The translations under genes were made by a program, and so were the position numbers. The notes under the pieces were generated by a model. That model had not been told where the DNA came from. It ran no database searches and saw nothing but the letters and a program-made list of their open reading frames with translations. DNA of 64,000 nucleotides from Amycolatopsis methanolica 239 (GTDB lineage Bacteria; Actinomycetota; Actinomycetes; Mycobacteriales; Pseudonocardiaceae), in the NCBI RefSeq assembly GCF_000739085.1, contig NZ_CP009110.1:372001-436000 (forward strand), in the 5' to 3' direction. Positions 15,185-23,474 of this stretch are shown piece by piece (position 1 is the first letter of the stretch; each line of letters begins with the position of its first letter).

Positions 15185-17415
15185 GCTGGCTCAACGACTT
15201 CGCACTGGGCTTCCGGCTGGCCGTCGGGGGCGGCCGGACGTTCCGTGCCAACTTGCCCCGCCTGGTGCTGACCACGATCGGCATCGGTCTGTCGGTGGCG
15301 ATGCTCCTGCTGCTCGCGAGCACCACCAAAGCCTTGGGCGAGCGGAGCGATCGCATCGCCGGGCGCGAACCGGCGACGGTGGACGGGCCCGCGTCGCTGT
15401 ACCTGTCCTCCGACGTCACCCCGGTGGGAGACCGGACGTTGACGATCGCCTGGCTGGAGCCTGTCGGCCCGGATGCGCCGGTTCCACCCGGTCTGGCCAC
15501 GATCCCGCAAGCCGGTGAAACAGTTCTGTCGCCGGCGCTCGCGGAGCGGATCGCGGTGGACCCGTTGCTGCAGCAGCGGTTCCCAGGGCGGGTGGTCGGC
15601 GCCATCGCGCCGGACGGGCTCGCCGGGCCGGACGAGTTGTTCGCCTACGTCGGCGCCACCGGCATCCGAGCCGCGAACGGGGGAGTCGCGGTCACCGGTT
15701 TCGGGGCGGACCCGGCACCGGACGCCTCGTCCCCGCAGCTGATCTTCCTGCTGATCGTCGGCGTCGTCGTGCTGCTGATCCCGATGCTCGTCCTGCTCAG
15801 CGCCGCGGGTCGGATCGGCGGTGCGGAGCGCGAGCGCCGGCTGTCCACGCTCCGCCTCGCGGGCGCGCGACGCGGGCAGGTGCACCGGATCGCCGCCGGT
15901 GAGTCACTGGCCGGCGCCTTGGCCGGCGGTGCGCTGGGTGTGGCCATCTACCTCGCGGTGCGCGGGTCGGCCGCGGGGCTGGAGTTCGAGGGGATCACCG
16001 TCTTCCGCCCGGACTTCGTGCCGGGCTGGCCACTGGGGGTGGTGGTGGCCCTGCTCGTCCCCGTGCTCGCGATCGGACCGGCCTGGTTCGGGTTGCGGCG
16101 GCTGGTCGTCGAACCGCTCGCGGTTCTGCGCAACGCGAAGCCGGAGCGCAGAAGGCTGTGGTGGCGGTTGGTCCTGATCGCGCTCGGCGTCGTGCTGCTG
16201 CTGCCGGACAAGCTCCTGGGGGTGTCGTCCCGTACGGGTAGCACCCTGCCGTTTCTGCTCGCCGGATCGACGTTCCTGCTGATCGGCGTGCCTGCGGTCA
16301 TGCCCTGGATCACCGACTTCGTGGTGCGGCGGATCCGGGGTGGGAGCCCGGCGTGGCAACTGGCCGTCCGACGGCTGCAGCTCGACAGCGGTACGCCGAA
16401 CCGTGTCGTTGCAGGAGTGGTGGTCGTGCTGGCCGGGGTCATCACGCTGCAGACGATGATCGGTTCGGCCGCCTCGGACGCGGATCGCCCTCGGGTCACG
16501 ACCGGGACCGGGAACCTCAGCGTCACCGACAACGCCGAAGCGGAGGCGATGCTCCTGCTCGACGGGACGCCCGGGCTGGTCGGCGCGTACCCGATCCAAC
16601 GGCTGGCGGCGAGTCCCGGGACCGGCAGGCCGGTGGAGTTGCTCGTCGCGCCGTGTCCGGTGCTGGAGCACCTCTTCGGAACATCAGGGTGTGTCGACGG
16701 TGCCGTGTACGTCGTGGCCGGGGCGGGCGTCCAGCCGGGTTCGACCATGAGGGTGGACGAGGTGCGGTTCACGGTCCCCGCGGATGCGGCGACCGCCTCT
16801 CCCGGTACCGCGGGCGTCGCCCACGGTGTCGGTGTGGCGGTCACACCGTCGGCCGCGAGCGCGCAGCACCTGCCGGACGGCGGGCGGATGATCGAGCTCC
16901 TGCTCGCTCCAGCAGAGCCGGGTGCACTGGACCGGATCAGGGCCGCGCTCGGGCCGCTCGGGTGGCAGGCGACGGCTTACAGCGAGGACGAGTACTACGG
17001 CAGGGGAAACGATTTCCTCACCGCGGTCAACGGCCTGCTCTACACAGGCGGACTGCTGGGACTCGTCATCGCGGCGGTCAGTCTGCTGGTGCTGCTGGCC
17101 GGGCAGCTGAGCGAACGACGGAGGGCCTTCGCCGCGATGCACGCGTCCGGTGTGCCACTGCCGGTTCTGGGACGGTCACTGCTCTGGCAGAACGCGATTC
17201 CGCTGGCGTTCGGGGTCGTGGTCGCTGTGGCGGTGGCGATCGGCACCGGCGCCCTCCTCGTGCGGCTGCTGGGCGCGGACATCAGCCTGCACGTGGACGC
17301 GGGCTTCATCGGTGTCACCGCCGCGACGGCGGTGGTCCTGGTGTGCGCGGTGACCGGCGCGGCGTTGCCCGCGCTCCGGGCGGTCACCAGAGTGGAGGCG
17401 CTGCGATCGGAATGA
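15181..17415 (+). CDS. FtsX-like ABC transporter permease
   Basis: A 744-residue permease. The N-terminal helix (LPRLVLTTIGIGLSVAMLLL) precedes an extracytoplasmic region, then FtsX-type helix blocks near 190-330 (LIFLLIVGVVVLLIPMLVLLS, then RRLSTLRLAGARRGQV, the coupling segment) and again near the C-terminus (GLLGLVIAAVSLLVLLAG, then RRRAFAAMHASGVPL). The duplicated FtsX modules within one chain are typical of actinobacterial PadR-linked exporters. Substrate is unknown; drug or lipid export is plausible from the operon type. The GTG start overlaps the ATPase stop. Confidence 0.87.
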   Translation: MSWLNDFALGFRLAVGGGRTFRANLPRLVLTTIGIGLSVAMLLLLASTTKALGERSDRIAGREPATVDGPASLYLSSDVTPVGDRTLTIAWLEPVGPDAPVPPGLATIPQAGETVLSPALAERIAVDPLLQQRFPGRVVGAIAPDGLAGPDELFAYVGATGIRAANGGVAVTGFGADPAPDASSPQLIFLLIVGVVVLLIPMLVLLSAAGRIGGAERERRLSTLRLAGARRGQVHRIAAGESLAGALAGGALGVAIYLAVRGSAAGLEFEGITVFRPDFVPGWPLGVVVALLVPVLAIGPAWFGLRRLVVEPLAVLRNAKPERRRLWWRLVLIALGVVLLLPDKLLGVSSRTGSTLPFLLAGSTFLLIGVPAVMPWITDFVVRRIRGGSPAWQLAVRRLQLDSGTPNRVVAGVVVVLAGVITLQTMIGSAASDADRPRVTTGTGNLSVTDNAEAEAMLLLDGTPGLVGAYPIQRLAASPGTGRPVELLVAPCPVLEHLFGTSGCVDGAVYVVAGAGVQPGSTMRVDEVRFTVPADAATASPGTAGVAHGVGVAVTPSAASAQHLPDGGRMIELLLAPAEPGALDRIRAALGPLGWQATAYSEDEYYGRGNDFLTAVNGLLYTGGLLGLVIAAVSLLVLLAGQLSERRRAFAAMHASGVPLPVLGRSLLWQNAIPLAFGVVVAVAVAIGTGALLVRLLGADISLHVDAGFIGVTAATAVVLVCAVTGAALPALRAVTRVEALRSE

Positions 17416-17482
17416 CGAGCTCCGGGCGGCAAACCGGTGTACGTCACCCCCGACCGGCCGGATCATGCGTAGGGTGGCATAC

Positions 17483-17866
17483 GTGATTTGTCCGAAGTGT
17501 CAAAACGTGATGCGGACCGTCAACAAGAACGGCATCCACATCGAGCAGTGTGAAGGCTGCCGCGGCATCTTCCTGGACCGTGGCGAGCTGGAGCAGATCG
17601 TGGGCGCGGAGAGCGCTTACTACGGCGGACCCGCCGCTGCTCCGCCGCCGTACCAGGGGGCGGGGCACACCGCGCCGTACCGGGATTCGCCCCGCCCGTA
17701 CGGCGGCCACGGGCACACCGACTCGCCCCGGCCGTACCGGGGTGGGCACGGCTACTCCGATTCGCCCCGGCCGTACCAGGGCGGTGGCTACTACTCGGAT
17801 TCGCCGCGCCCGTACGGGCACCGTGGTCACCGCAAGCGGAGCTTCCTCGAGCAGCTCTTCGACTGA
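17483..17866 (+). CDS. zf-TFIIB domain protein with DSPRPY repeats
   Basis: About 127 residues. The N-terminal zinc ribbon (residues 1-45) has CPKCQNVM and CEGCRGIFLDRGELEQIV, the zf-TFIIB signature. The rest is a low-complexity Gly/Tyr/Pro tail with four DSPRPY units, ending in the basic HRGHRKRSFLEQLFD. GTG 17483 is preferred because homologous proteins start at ICPKC and AGGGTGG precedes it; ATG 17465 is an alternative. The function of these proteins is unknown. The next gene begins 3 bp later and also carries a zinc ribbon. Confidence 0.75.
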   Translation: MICPKCQNVMRTVNKNGIHIEQCEGCRGIFLDRGELEQIVGAESAYYGGPAAAPPPYQGAGHTAPYRDSPRPYGGHGHTDSPRPYRGGHGYSDSPRPYQGGGYYSDSPRPYGHRGHRKRSFLEQLFD

Positions 17867-17869
17867 CAC

Positions 17870-18505
17870 ATGCCCGAAGCGATGCTGGATCCCCGCATCT
17901 GCCCTCGATGCGGGGACCTGGCTGAGGCCCCGGCCGTGGAGGGCGACATCCGGTTGTGCCACCGGTGTGGTCACCGCTGGCCCTTCCGCCGGTTGCCGCT
18001 GTTCGCGCTGACCGGGCCGAGCGGGGCGGGGAAGTCGACGGTCGGTCCGGCGCTGGTCGAGCGGCTCGGCGGGCGGGTCACGGTGCTGGAGCAGGACGTG
18101 CTGTGGGTGGCCGGCCTCCGCGACGACGTGAACGGGCACCCGACGTTCCGGGGCACCTGGCTGCGAATGGCCGCGATGGTGCACCAGAACGGCCGGCCGG
18201 TCGTGCTGTGCGGCACCGTGGTGCCCCCGGAGTTCGAGACGTTGCCCGAACGTGCGCTGTTCAGCGAGATCCACTACCTCGCGCTCGTCGCCGAGCCGGA
18301 GGTGCTCGCCCGGCGGCTTCGGGCCCGCCCAGCCTGGCGCGGCTGGGACGAACCCCGCATCGCCGAGATGCTCGAGTTCAACACGTGGCTGCACAAGAAC
18401 GCCGACACGCTAGACCCGCCGGTCACCCTCTTCGACACGACGACCGCGCCACTCGACGCGAGCGTCGAGCACGTCGCGAGCTGGGTCGAAAGCCGGCTGC
18501 CTTAG
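17870..18505 (+). CDS. Zinc-ribbon plus P-loop kinase-like protein
   Basis: A 211-residue protein. A short zinc ribbon (about residues 11-36) with CPRCG and CHRCG is followed by a P-loop domain: Walker A LTGPSGAGKST at about 47-57, VVLCGTVVPPEF resembling the second nucleotide-kinase strand, and [17 protein letters not shown] as an arginine-rich lid-like segment. This suggests phosphoryl transfer to a small substrate or an ATP-dependent switch. The ATG lies 3 bp after the zf-TFIIB gene, so the two are co-transcribed. I do not know a characterised member with this fusion. A second start at 17882 (MLDPR) is possible. Confidence 0.65.
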   Translation: MPEAMLDPRICPRCGDLAEAPAVEGDIRLCHRCGHRWPFRRLPLFALTGPSGAGKSTVGPALVERLGGRVTVLEQDVLWVAGLRDDVNGHPTFRGTWLRMAAMVHQNGRPVVLCGTVVPPEFETLPERALFSEIHYLALVAEPEVLARRLRARPAWRGWDEPRIAEMLEFNTWLHKNADTLDPPVTLFDTTTAPLDASVEHVASWVESRLP

Positions 18506-18638
18506 CGCGACGACCGACGGTGGCTCGCGGCGGGCGGGCTGTGTGCGGGTGACCGGGGGCGCTGTGTTGCGGCGCTCGGATGTAGGCGCTGGCGACGGCG
18601 CGCACACCGCTGGGCAGGGGGCTGGTGGGCGGCGCGCG

Positions 18639-18752
18639 GTGTGCCGAGCGCTGGCAATCCGGTGGTTGCTGGCTCGGTGCGCGGGGTGCTGGCCGTCGGT
18701 GGGTTGCTGGCGTTGTGCGCGGGGTGCTGGGCATCCGTGGTTGCCGTCGGGG
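18639..18752. repeat. Three degenerate 38-bp tandem repeats in a noncoding spacer
   Basis: Units begin at 18639, 18677 and 18715. The exact word GTGCGCGGGGTGCTGG occurs at 18677-18692 and 18715-18730, and a diverged copy precedes them. The whole 448-bp spacer 18506-18953 is G/T-rich on this strand and holds no supported gene. Confidence 0.6.
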
Positions 18753-18953
18753 AGTGCGTCGGGAGCAATCAGGGTGGCCGCTGGCGCGGGGGCCTCCTGC
18801 CGCCCAGCGGCAGTCGTTGGCGGGCGCCGGGCGGTCGGTCGCTGGTCGGGTGCACGGAGTGTCGGCCGGCCGTACTCGCCATCAAGGGCGTCGGATGCCG
18901 GCTGGGCTGGTGGCCAGCGGGGTCGCCGGTTGGGGTGCTGGGCGCCGCGGGGT

Positions 18954-20087
18954 CTAGTGCAGTGGCCAGCGGTGGTCGCCGTCGGGGTCGTCCAGCCAGA
19001 ATTCCTGGTGCTGGGGCGTCACGGTCATCCCGAACCGCTGCCGGGCGGGCTTTCCGAGCGTGATCCACTGCCGGTGGGCGGCCTCCGTCAGGTCCCACAG
19101 CCGCCGCGGGCCGCCCTGCGTCACTGTCGTCCGGTCGGCGTGCGTTGTCACCCGCGCCCAGGAACCGTCGCTGTGCAGGAGGAACGCGTCCTCGCCGCGG
19201 AACACCGGCACCACCCCCGGCAGCGCCAGCCCGGCGAAGAACTCGAACCGGCTCGACGGGTGCAGGACCACCTCGGCGGACAGGTCCGTGGCACGCACGG
19301 GTCCAGAGATCTCCGGCAGCGACGCCGGATCCGGGAGACGGTGCGCCCGCAACGGCATGAACCGGCCGTCGCGGCTCAGCACGCGGCCCCGGGCGATCGG
19401 TCCGGGCATCACGATCAGCCGCACCAGGCCGGCGCCGATCGGACGGTTCAGGGTGGTCACCACGATCGCCCCGTGCGTCGCCTGCTCCAGCCACGCGATC
19501 GGTACCTCCGACACCGCGCACGTGCATAGCACGCGGCCGTACGGCGCGCCCGCCGGGAAACCGTCCGCGCCGTCCTGGACCTCGACCGCCGGGTGGTACC
19601 CGCACAGCGACAGGCGTTCCGAAGCGAGCCGCACCAGCTGCTCGTCCACATCCACAGTGGACACCAATGACGAGCCGAGCCGTTCGGAGAGCAGGGCGGC
19701 GTTGTAACCGGTGCCGGTGCCGATCTCCAGCACCCGGTGCCCGCTGTGCACCGACAGCTCCTCGAGCATCACCGCCATGATCCCCGGCATGCTCGACGAA
19801 CACGTCGGGTTGCCGCGCACCACACCGTGCCTGCGTGCGCGCTCCCATGCGAGCGGGTCGCCGTCGAGTTGCGTCACCAGGACCTGGTCGGCGTAGACGT
19901 GGTCGAGCCAGTCCTCATCCGTCCGGTCGACGGCGCGCCACCCACCGGGCTGGGATAGGAAGTACCGGGGCACGAAGGCATGCCGCGGCACCCGCCGGAA
20001 CGCGTCCAGCCAGGCCGGATCGGTGATCATGCCGTCCCGGCGCAGCGACTCGGCCAGCTGGCGCCGGCGACGTGCCGTGCTGTGCAC
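18954..20087 (-). CDS. PCMT-like SAM-dependent methyltransferase (ATP-grasp-peptide-system type)
   Basis: A 377-residue protein. The N-terminal helices read DPAWLDAFRRVPRHAFVPRYF, with VYADQVLVTQLDGD and SSSMPGIMAVMLEEL before the SAM site, then VLEIGTGTGYNAALL (motif I) and VSTVDVDEQLV (motif II). This is the protein L-isoaspartate O-methyltransferase fold with a C-terminal extension of about 170 residues. The layout matches the methyltransferases found with ATP-grasp peptide (graspetide-like) maturation systems, but no ATP-grasp ligase or precursor gene is visible nearby. It could act alone in protein repair. It is divergent from the XRE regulator with a strong palindrome between. Confidence 0.75.
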   Translation of the reverse strand: MHSTARRRRQLAESLRRDGMITDPAWLDAFRRVPRHAFVPRYFLSQPGGWRAVDRTDEDWLDHVYADQVLVTQLDGDPLAWERARRHGVVRGNPTCSSSMPGIMAVMLEELSVHSGHRVLEIGTGTGYNAALLSERLGSSLVSTVDVDEQLVRLASERLSLCGYHPAVEVQDGADGFPAGAPYGRVLCTCAVSEVPIAWLEQATHGAIVVTTLNRPIGAGLVRLIVMPGPIARGRVLSRDGRFMPLRAHRLPDPASLPEISGPVRATDLSAEVVLHPSSRFEFFAGLALPGVVPVFRGEDAFLLHSDGSWARVTTHADRTTVTQGGPRRLWDLTEAAHRQWITLGKPARQRFGMTVTPQHQEFWLDDPDGDHRWPLH

Positions 20088-20126
20088 ACCCCCACCGTAA
20101 TGGGTGACTCAAGTAACACCCGATGG

Positions 20127-20147
20127 TTGCAAGCAGGGTGCTTGCAA
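20127..20147. promoter_or_regulatory. Nine-bp-arm operator between the methyltransferase and XRE regulator
   Basis: Arms TTGCAAGCA (20127-20135) and TGCTTGCAA (20139-20147) are perfect and separated by GGG. A second overlapping palindrome pairs GGGTGCT (20136-20142) with AGCACCC (20153-20159). The site lies in the 111-bp divergent gap upstream of an XRE-family gene and is its likely autoregulatory operator. Confidence 0.6.
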
Positions 20148-20198
20148 TAGCTAGCACCCGCGCGTACCGTTGGAATCGTCGCGAGGAGATGGACTGAC

Positions 20199-20630
20199 AT
20201 GTCGGAGGACAACGGCTACGAGAACTCGGCGGGCGGACCGGTGGAGAAGGTCGCCGACATCGCCTCCGGGATCGGTGAGTACATCCGCCAGCAGCGCAAC
20301 AACGCGAAGATCTCCTTGCGACAGCTGGCAAAGCTCGCCGGAGTGTCCAATCCGTACCTGAGCCAGATCGAGCGCGGGGTGCGCAAGCCCAGCGCGGAGA
20401 TCCTGCAGCAGATCGCCAAGGGGCTGCGGATTTCCGCGGAAGCGCTCTACGTGCAGGCCGGAATCCTCGACCTGCCCAACGGTGGACCGGTGACCGACGC
20501 GATCCGCGCGGACGCCGAGCTCACCGAGCGGCAGAAGCAGGTCCTGCTCGACGTGTACGAGTCGTTCCGCCGGGAGAACGCGGCGGCGGGCGGCGATCGA
20601 GGACAAACAACCGTCATCGCCAAGGAGTGA
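20199..20630 (+). CDS. XRE-family transcriptional regulator (Rv0474-like)
   Basis: A 143-residue protein with a classical Cro/CI HTH at about residues 25-85: IGEYIRQQRNNAKISLRQLAKLAGVSNPYLSQIERGVRKPS. A C-terminal helical segment, LTERQKQVLLDVYESF, follows. Its position directly before an HbhA-like gene and then DUF2516 equals Rv0474-Rv0475-Rv0476 of M. tuberculosis, where Rv0474 has been described as a copper-responsive regulator. Whether copper is sensed here is inference. It probably autoregulates through the palindrome 70 bp upstream. Confidence 0.82.
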   Translation: MSEDNGYENSAGGPVEKVADIASGIGEYIRQQRNNAKISLRQLAKLAGVSNPYLSQIERGVRKPSAEILQQIAKGLRISAEALYVQAGILDLPNGGPVTDAIRADAELTERQKQVLLDVYESFRRENAAAGGDRGQTTVIAKE

Positions 20631-20635
20631 GCACA

Positions 20636-21256
20636 ATGCCCAGCACCAAGACCGCCATCGAACAGCTCCGCACACCGCTGCTGGCCGCCCTGGGCGCCGG
20701 CAACCTGGCCGGCCAGGCCGTGGTCGACGCCGTGGGCAAGGCCCGCGAGCGGGTCGTCGAGGGCAGCGAGGTGGCGCGGAAGAACATCGAGGAGCTGCCG
20801 ACCGAGGTGACCACCCTGCGGGAGAAGCTCGACCCGGCCGAGCTGCGCAAGCTGATCGACGAGTACACCGAGGCCGCGCTGAAGCTGTACAACAAGCTGG
20901 CCGAGACCGGTGAGCAGGCGTGGGACAAGTTCCTGGCCGAGCCGCGCGTGAAGAGCGTGGTCGAGCAGGTCGAGGAGGCGCTGACCACCGCGCAGGAGCG
21001 GGTCGGCGAGGTGAGCACAGAGGCGCGCGAGAAGGTCGAGGATGTGCTCGGCCTGGTCGCGAAGCGGACGCGCGCCGGTGGCGAGAAGGTCGCCGAGGCG
21101 GCGGACGACGTCGCGGACAAGATCGAGGACGAGGTCAAGGAGGAGCAGGCCAAGACCGCCCCCAAGACCACCACGACGAAGGCCCCGGCCGCCCGCCGGA
21201 GCACGACGCCGGCCGAGCGCCCGGCGAACGCGACCACGCCGAAGACGACCAAGTAG
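20636..21256 (+). CDS. HbhA-like helical surface protein
   Basis: A 206-residue, almost entirely helical protein. The start region IEQLRTPLLAALGAGNLA matches mycobacterial heparin-binding hemagglutinin, followed by heptad-rich helices with many Glu/Lys/Arg and LREKLDPAELRKLIDEY. The C-terminus (KTTTTKAPAARRSTTP and onward) is Thr/Ala/Pro-rich and much less lysine-rich than the heparin-binding tail of HbhA, so adhesin activity should not be assumed. AAGGAG eight bases before ATG 20636 fixes the start rather than the upstream GTG 20627. The gap after the XRE gene is 5 bp. Confidence 0.8.
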   Translation: MPSTKTAIEQLRTPLLAALGAGNLAGQAVVDAVGKARERVVEGSEVARKNIEELPTEVTTLREKLDPAELRKLIDEYTEAALKLYNKLAETGEQAWDKFLAEPRVKSVVEQVEEALTTAQERVGEVSTEAREKVEDVLGLVAKRTRAGGEKVAEAADDVADKIEDEVKEEQAKTAPKTTTTKAPAARRSTTPAERPANATTPKTTK

Positions 21257-21303
21257 GCCAGCAAGTAGGCCAAGGCGGACGCCGACAGCGGCGGCCACCA
21301 TGT

Positions 21304-21400
21304 GCGAGGCGCATGCCTGGGCGGCCGGTGGCGGCGTGGTGGGTGCCGACGTTGGGCGGTCGCCGTGCGCGAGGTGCATGCCTAGGCAGCCAGTGGAGGC
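21304..21400. repeat. 65-bp tandem duplication in a spacer
   Basis: GCGAGGCGCATGCCTGGGC at 21304 recurs as GCGAGGTGCATGCCTAGGC at 21369, an offset of 65 bp, with partly matching flanks on both sides. It is part of the 635-bp spacer 21257-21891, in which no gene is supported. Confidence 0.5.
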
Positions 21401-21690
21401 AAGGCGCACGCCGACGGTAGGCGGCCCCCGTAGTGCAGGTCGCGCTGAAGGTAGCCAAGGCGCACGTGCACCGTAGGCAATGCACATGCCCACCGGCCGT
21501 GTCGAGCAACGCTCGGCGCGGCCGGTGGGCTTTGTCGTGTCGGGCTGCCGCGCCAAGGGGGCTTGCCGGAGGCTCGGCATGACGGGTGGGGTCCGTCGGT
21601 CGGCTTGTCGGGGGCCGGGCGGGTGGGCCGGTGCCGCGAGGCTGCGCGGGGTGAGCGGCACGGAGGTGTTCGGGCCGACCACCGCTGTCG

Positions 21691-21813
21691 GGAAGCGGGA
21701 CGGCATCGGTTCCTGGGCCAGGCCTCCAGCCCTGGACGGCATCGGTGCGCGGACCGGACCCCCAGCCCTGCACGGCATCGGTGGCGCGGGCCGGGCCTGC
21801 AGCCCTGGACGGC
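21691..21813. repeat. 36-37-bp degenerate tandem repeats in the same spacer
   Basis: CAGCCCTGGACGGC occurs at 21727-21740 and 21800-21813, with CAGCCCTGCACGGC at 21763-21776 and a diverged copy near 21691. Spacing is 36-37 bp. Short open frames across it are by-products of the repeat. Confidence 0.55.
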
Positions 21814-21891
21814 GGTGACGGTCCCGGGCGTTCGTGGCATTCTGGACGCACGGGATCCGACGGCGGGGGCGAAGGGACGTAGGCTAGGGAC

Positions 21892-22188
21892 GTGCCGTTC
21901 ATCGCGTACTGGATCATGCAGGTCATCAGCTGGGCAGGCACGCTGGTGGGCCTCGGCGCGTTCGTGCACGCCCTTCTCCAGCGCGCGGACGCCTACCACG
22001 CCGCGGACCGCAAGACCAAGCCCATCTGGCTCGCCATCACCGGCGCCGGCACGGCCGCTATGGGGCTGTTCGGCTTCGGGGGCGCGGGCAGCCTCTTCTG
22101 GCTAGCCGGCATCGTCGCCGTCCTCGTCTACCTCGTCGACGTGCGGCCGCGGCTGATCGAGGTTCAGCGCGGCGGCAAGAACTGGTGA
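21892..22188 (+). CDS. DUF2516 membrane protein (Rv0476-like)
   Basis: A 98-residue protein with three hydrophobic helices: YWIMQVISWAGTLVGLGAFVHALL, WLAITGAGTAAMGLFGFG and LFWLAGIVAVLVYLVDVRPRL. The short basic tail and the ADRKTKPIWLAIT loop are typical of DUF2516. Function is unknown. It starts with GTG and follows the hbhA-like gene, as in mycobacteria, although here a repeat-filled spacer separates them. Confidence 0.8.
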   Translation: MPFIAYWIMQVISWAGTLVGLGAFVHALLQRADAYHAADRKTKPIWLAITGAGTAAMGLFGFGGAGSLFWLAGIVAVLVYLVDVRPRLIEVQRGGKNW

Positions 22189-22213
22189 GCCGGCGATTCC
22201 CTATCCTAATGGC

Positions 22214-22765
22214 GTGAGGACCTGGAGCATCGCCGGGACGCTGACCGTCCACCCGGCCGCCGAACGCACCGACCTGCTCGCCGAGCCCGTCGCCAAGGCG
22301 CTGGCCGCCCTCGACGCCGACGGCGTGGGCGCCGTCGAGATCGATCCCGAACTCGCCGACACCGCCGCGTTCTGCGAGGCCTACGGCTCACCGCTGAACG
22401 CCTCCGCGAACTGCGTCGTCGTCGCCGGGAAGCGGGCAGGCGAGGTCCGGTTCGCCGCCGCGCTGGTGCTCGCGACCACCCGCGCCGACGTCAACGGCGT
22501 CATCAAGCGCCGCCTGGACGTGCGCAAAGCCTCCTTCGCCCCGATGGACGAGGCCGTCGCCCTCACCGGCATGGCCTACGGCGGCATCACGCCCGTCGGG
22601 CTGCCCGCGGACTGGCCGATCCTCGTCGACAAGGCCGTCGCCGACTCGCCGGAACTCGTCATTGGCAGCGGCATCCGCGGCGGGAAACTCCTGGTCACCG
22701 GCGAACTGCTCGCGTCGCTGCCCGGCGCCGAGGTCATCGACGGCCTGGCTAAACCGGTCGCGTAG
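22214..22765 (+). CDS. YbaK/EbsC-family aminoacyl-tRNA deacylase
   Basis: A 183-residue protein of the YbaK/ProX-like editing fold: ANCVVVAGKRAGEVRFAAALVLATTRADVNGVIKRRL forms the central sheet, and FAPMDEAVALTGMAYGGITPVGLP is the conserved loop with the Gly-Gly-x-x-Pro-x-Gly pattern. Members hydrolyse misacylated prolyl-tRNA species; here the exact tRNA is unknown. A TATCCT -10 box (22202-22207) ends six bases before GTG 22214, suggesting a leaderless mRNA. It converges with, and overlaps by 17 bp, the transporter permease gene. Confidence 0.78.
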   Translation: MRTWSIAGTLTVHPAAERTDLLAEPVAKALAALDADGVGAVEIDPELADTAAFCEAYGSPLNASANCVVVAGKRAGEVRFAAALVLATTRADVNGVIKRRLDVRKASFAPMDEAVALTGMAYGGITPVGLPADWPILVDKAVADSPELVIGSGIRGGKLLVTGELLASLPGAEVIDGLAKPVA

Positions 22766-23474
22766 ACAACGTCGCCCGGCGCGACAACGTCAGGCCCCGC
22801 GGCACGGCGAACCGCTCCAGCAGCGCGAACACGCCCTCGCACACCAGGGCCAGCACGATGACCGCGAGCCCGCCCGCCAGGATCTCGCCGTAACCGCCTG
22901 CGCCCTGCGCGAACCCGTCCACGATGAACCGGCCCAGCCCGCCGCCATCGTTGACGATCGCGCCGATCGCGACCGTCGCCACCAGCTGCAGGAACGCCAC
23001 TCGCGCGCCCGCCAGGATCACCGGCAACGCCAGCGGCAGCTCGATGCGCAGCATGATCTGCCCCTCGGTGTGCCCGATGCCGCGCGCCGCGTCCACGGCC
23101 TCCGGCGCCAGCGACACCACCCCGGCGTAGGTGTTGGTGAACAACGGCGGCAGGGCCAGCGCCACCAGCGCGAGCAGCAGCGGCCAGAACGACGTGTCCA
23201 CCTCCCACCGGCTCGCCAGGTACCAGAACAGGATGATCAACCCGAAGCTCGGGATGGCCCGGCCGATGTTCACCGCGCTGCTGGCCAGGAACGCGCCCCG
23301 GCGGTAGTGGGCCAGCACGAGAGCGGGCGGCACGGCCAGCGCGGCGGCGATCACCAGTGACAACGCCGAAAAGCCCAGGTGCTCCAGCGTGCGGTACGGG
23401 ATGCCGGCCGGGGCGGTCCAGCTCCACCGGCCCGGCTGCCCCAGCCAGTCCAGCGCCTGCTCGAACGCGTTCAC
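22749..23474 (-). CDS. Osmoprotectant (OpuC/ProZ-type) ABC transporter permease
   Basis: About 241 residues with five to six helices. The inner-membrane coupling segment AARGIGHTEGQIMLRIELPLALPVILAGAR is the EAA loop, and AIGAIVNDGGGLGRFIVDGF follows, typical of quaternary-amine permeases. GTG 23472-23474 overlaps the stop of the first permease (GTGA). The frame extends far upstream, but that part is antisense to the substrate-binding protein gene and not coding. Confidence 0.85.
   Translation of the reverse strand: MNAFEQALDWLGQPGRWSWTAPAGIPYRTLEHLGFSALSLVIAAALAVPPALVLAHYRRGAFLASSAVNIGRAIPSFGLIILFWYLASRWEVDTSFWPLLLALVALALPPLFTNTYAGVVSLAPEAVDAARGIGHTEGQIMLRIELPLALPVILAGARVAFLQLVATVAIGAIVNDGGGLGRFIVDGFAQGAGGYGEILAGGLAVIVLALVCEGVFALLERFAVPRGLTLSRRATLSTRPV

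Noticed and set aside
18954..22188. A complete graspetide biosynthetic cluster around the methyltransferase.
   Set aside because: No ATP-grasp ligase or precursor peptide was found; the neighbouring genes are the conserved XRE-hbhA-DUF2516 set.
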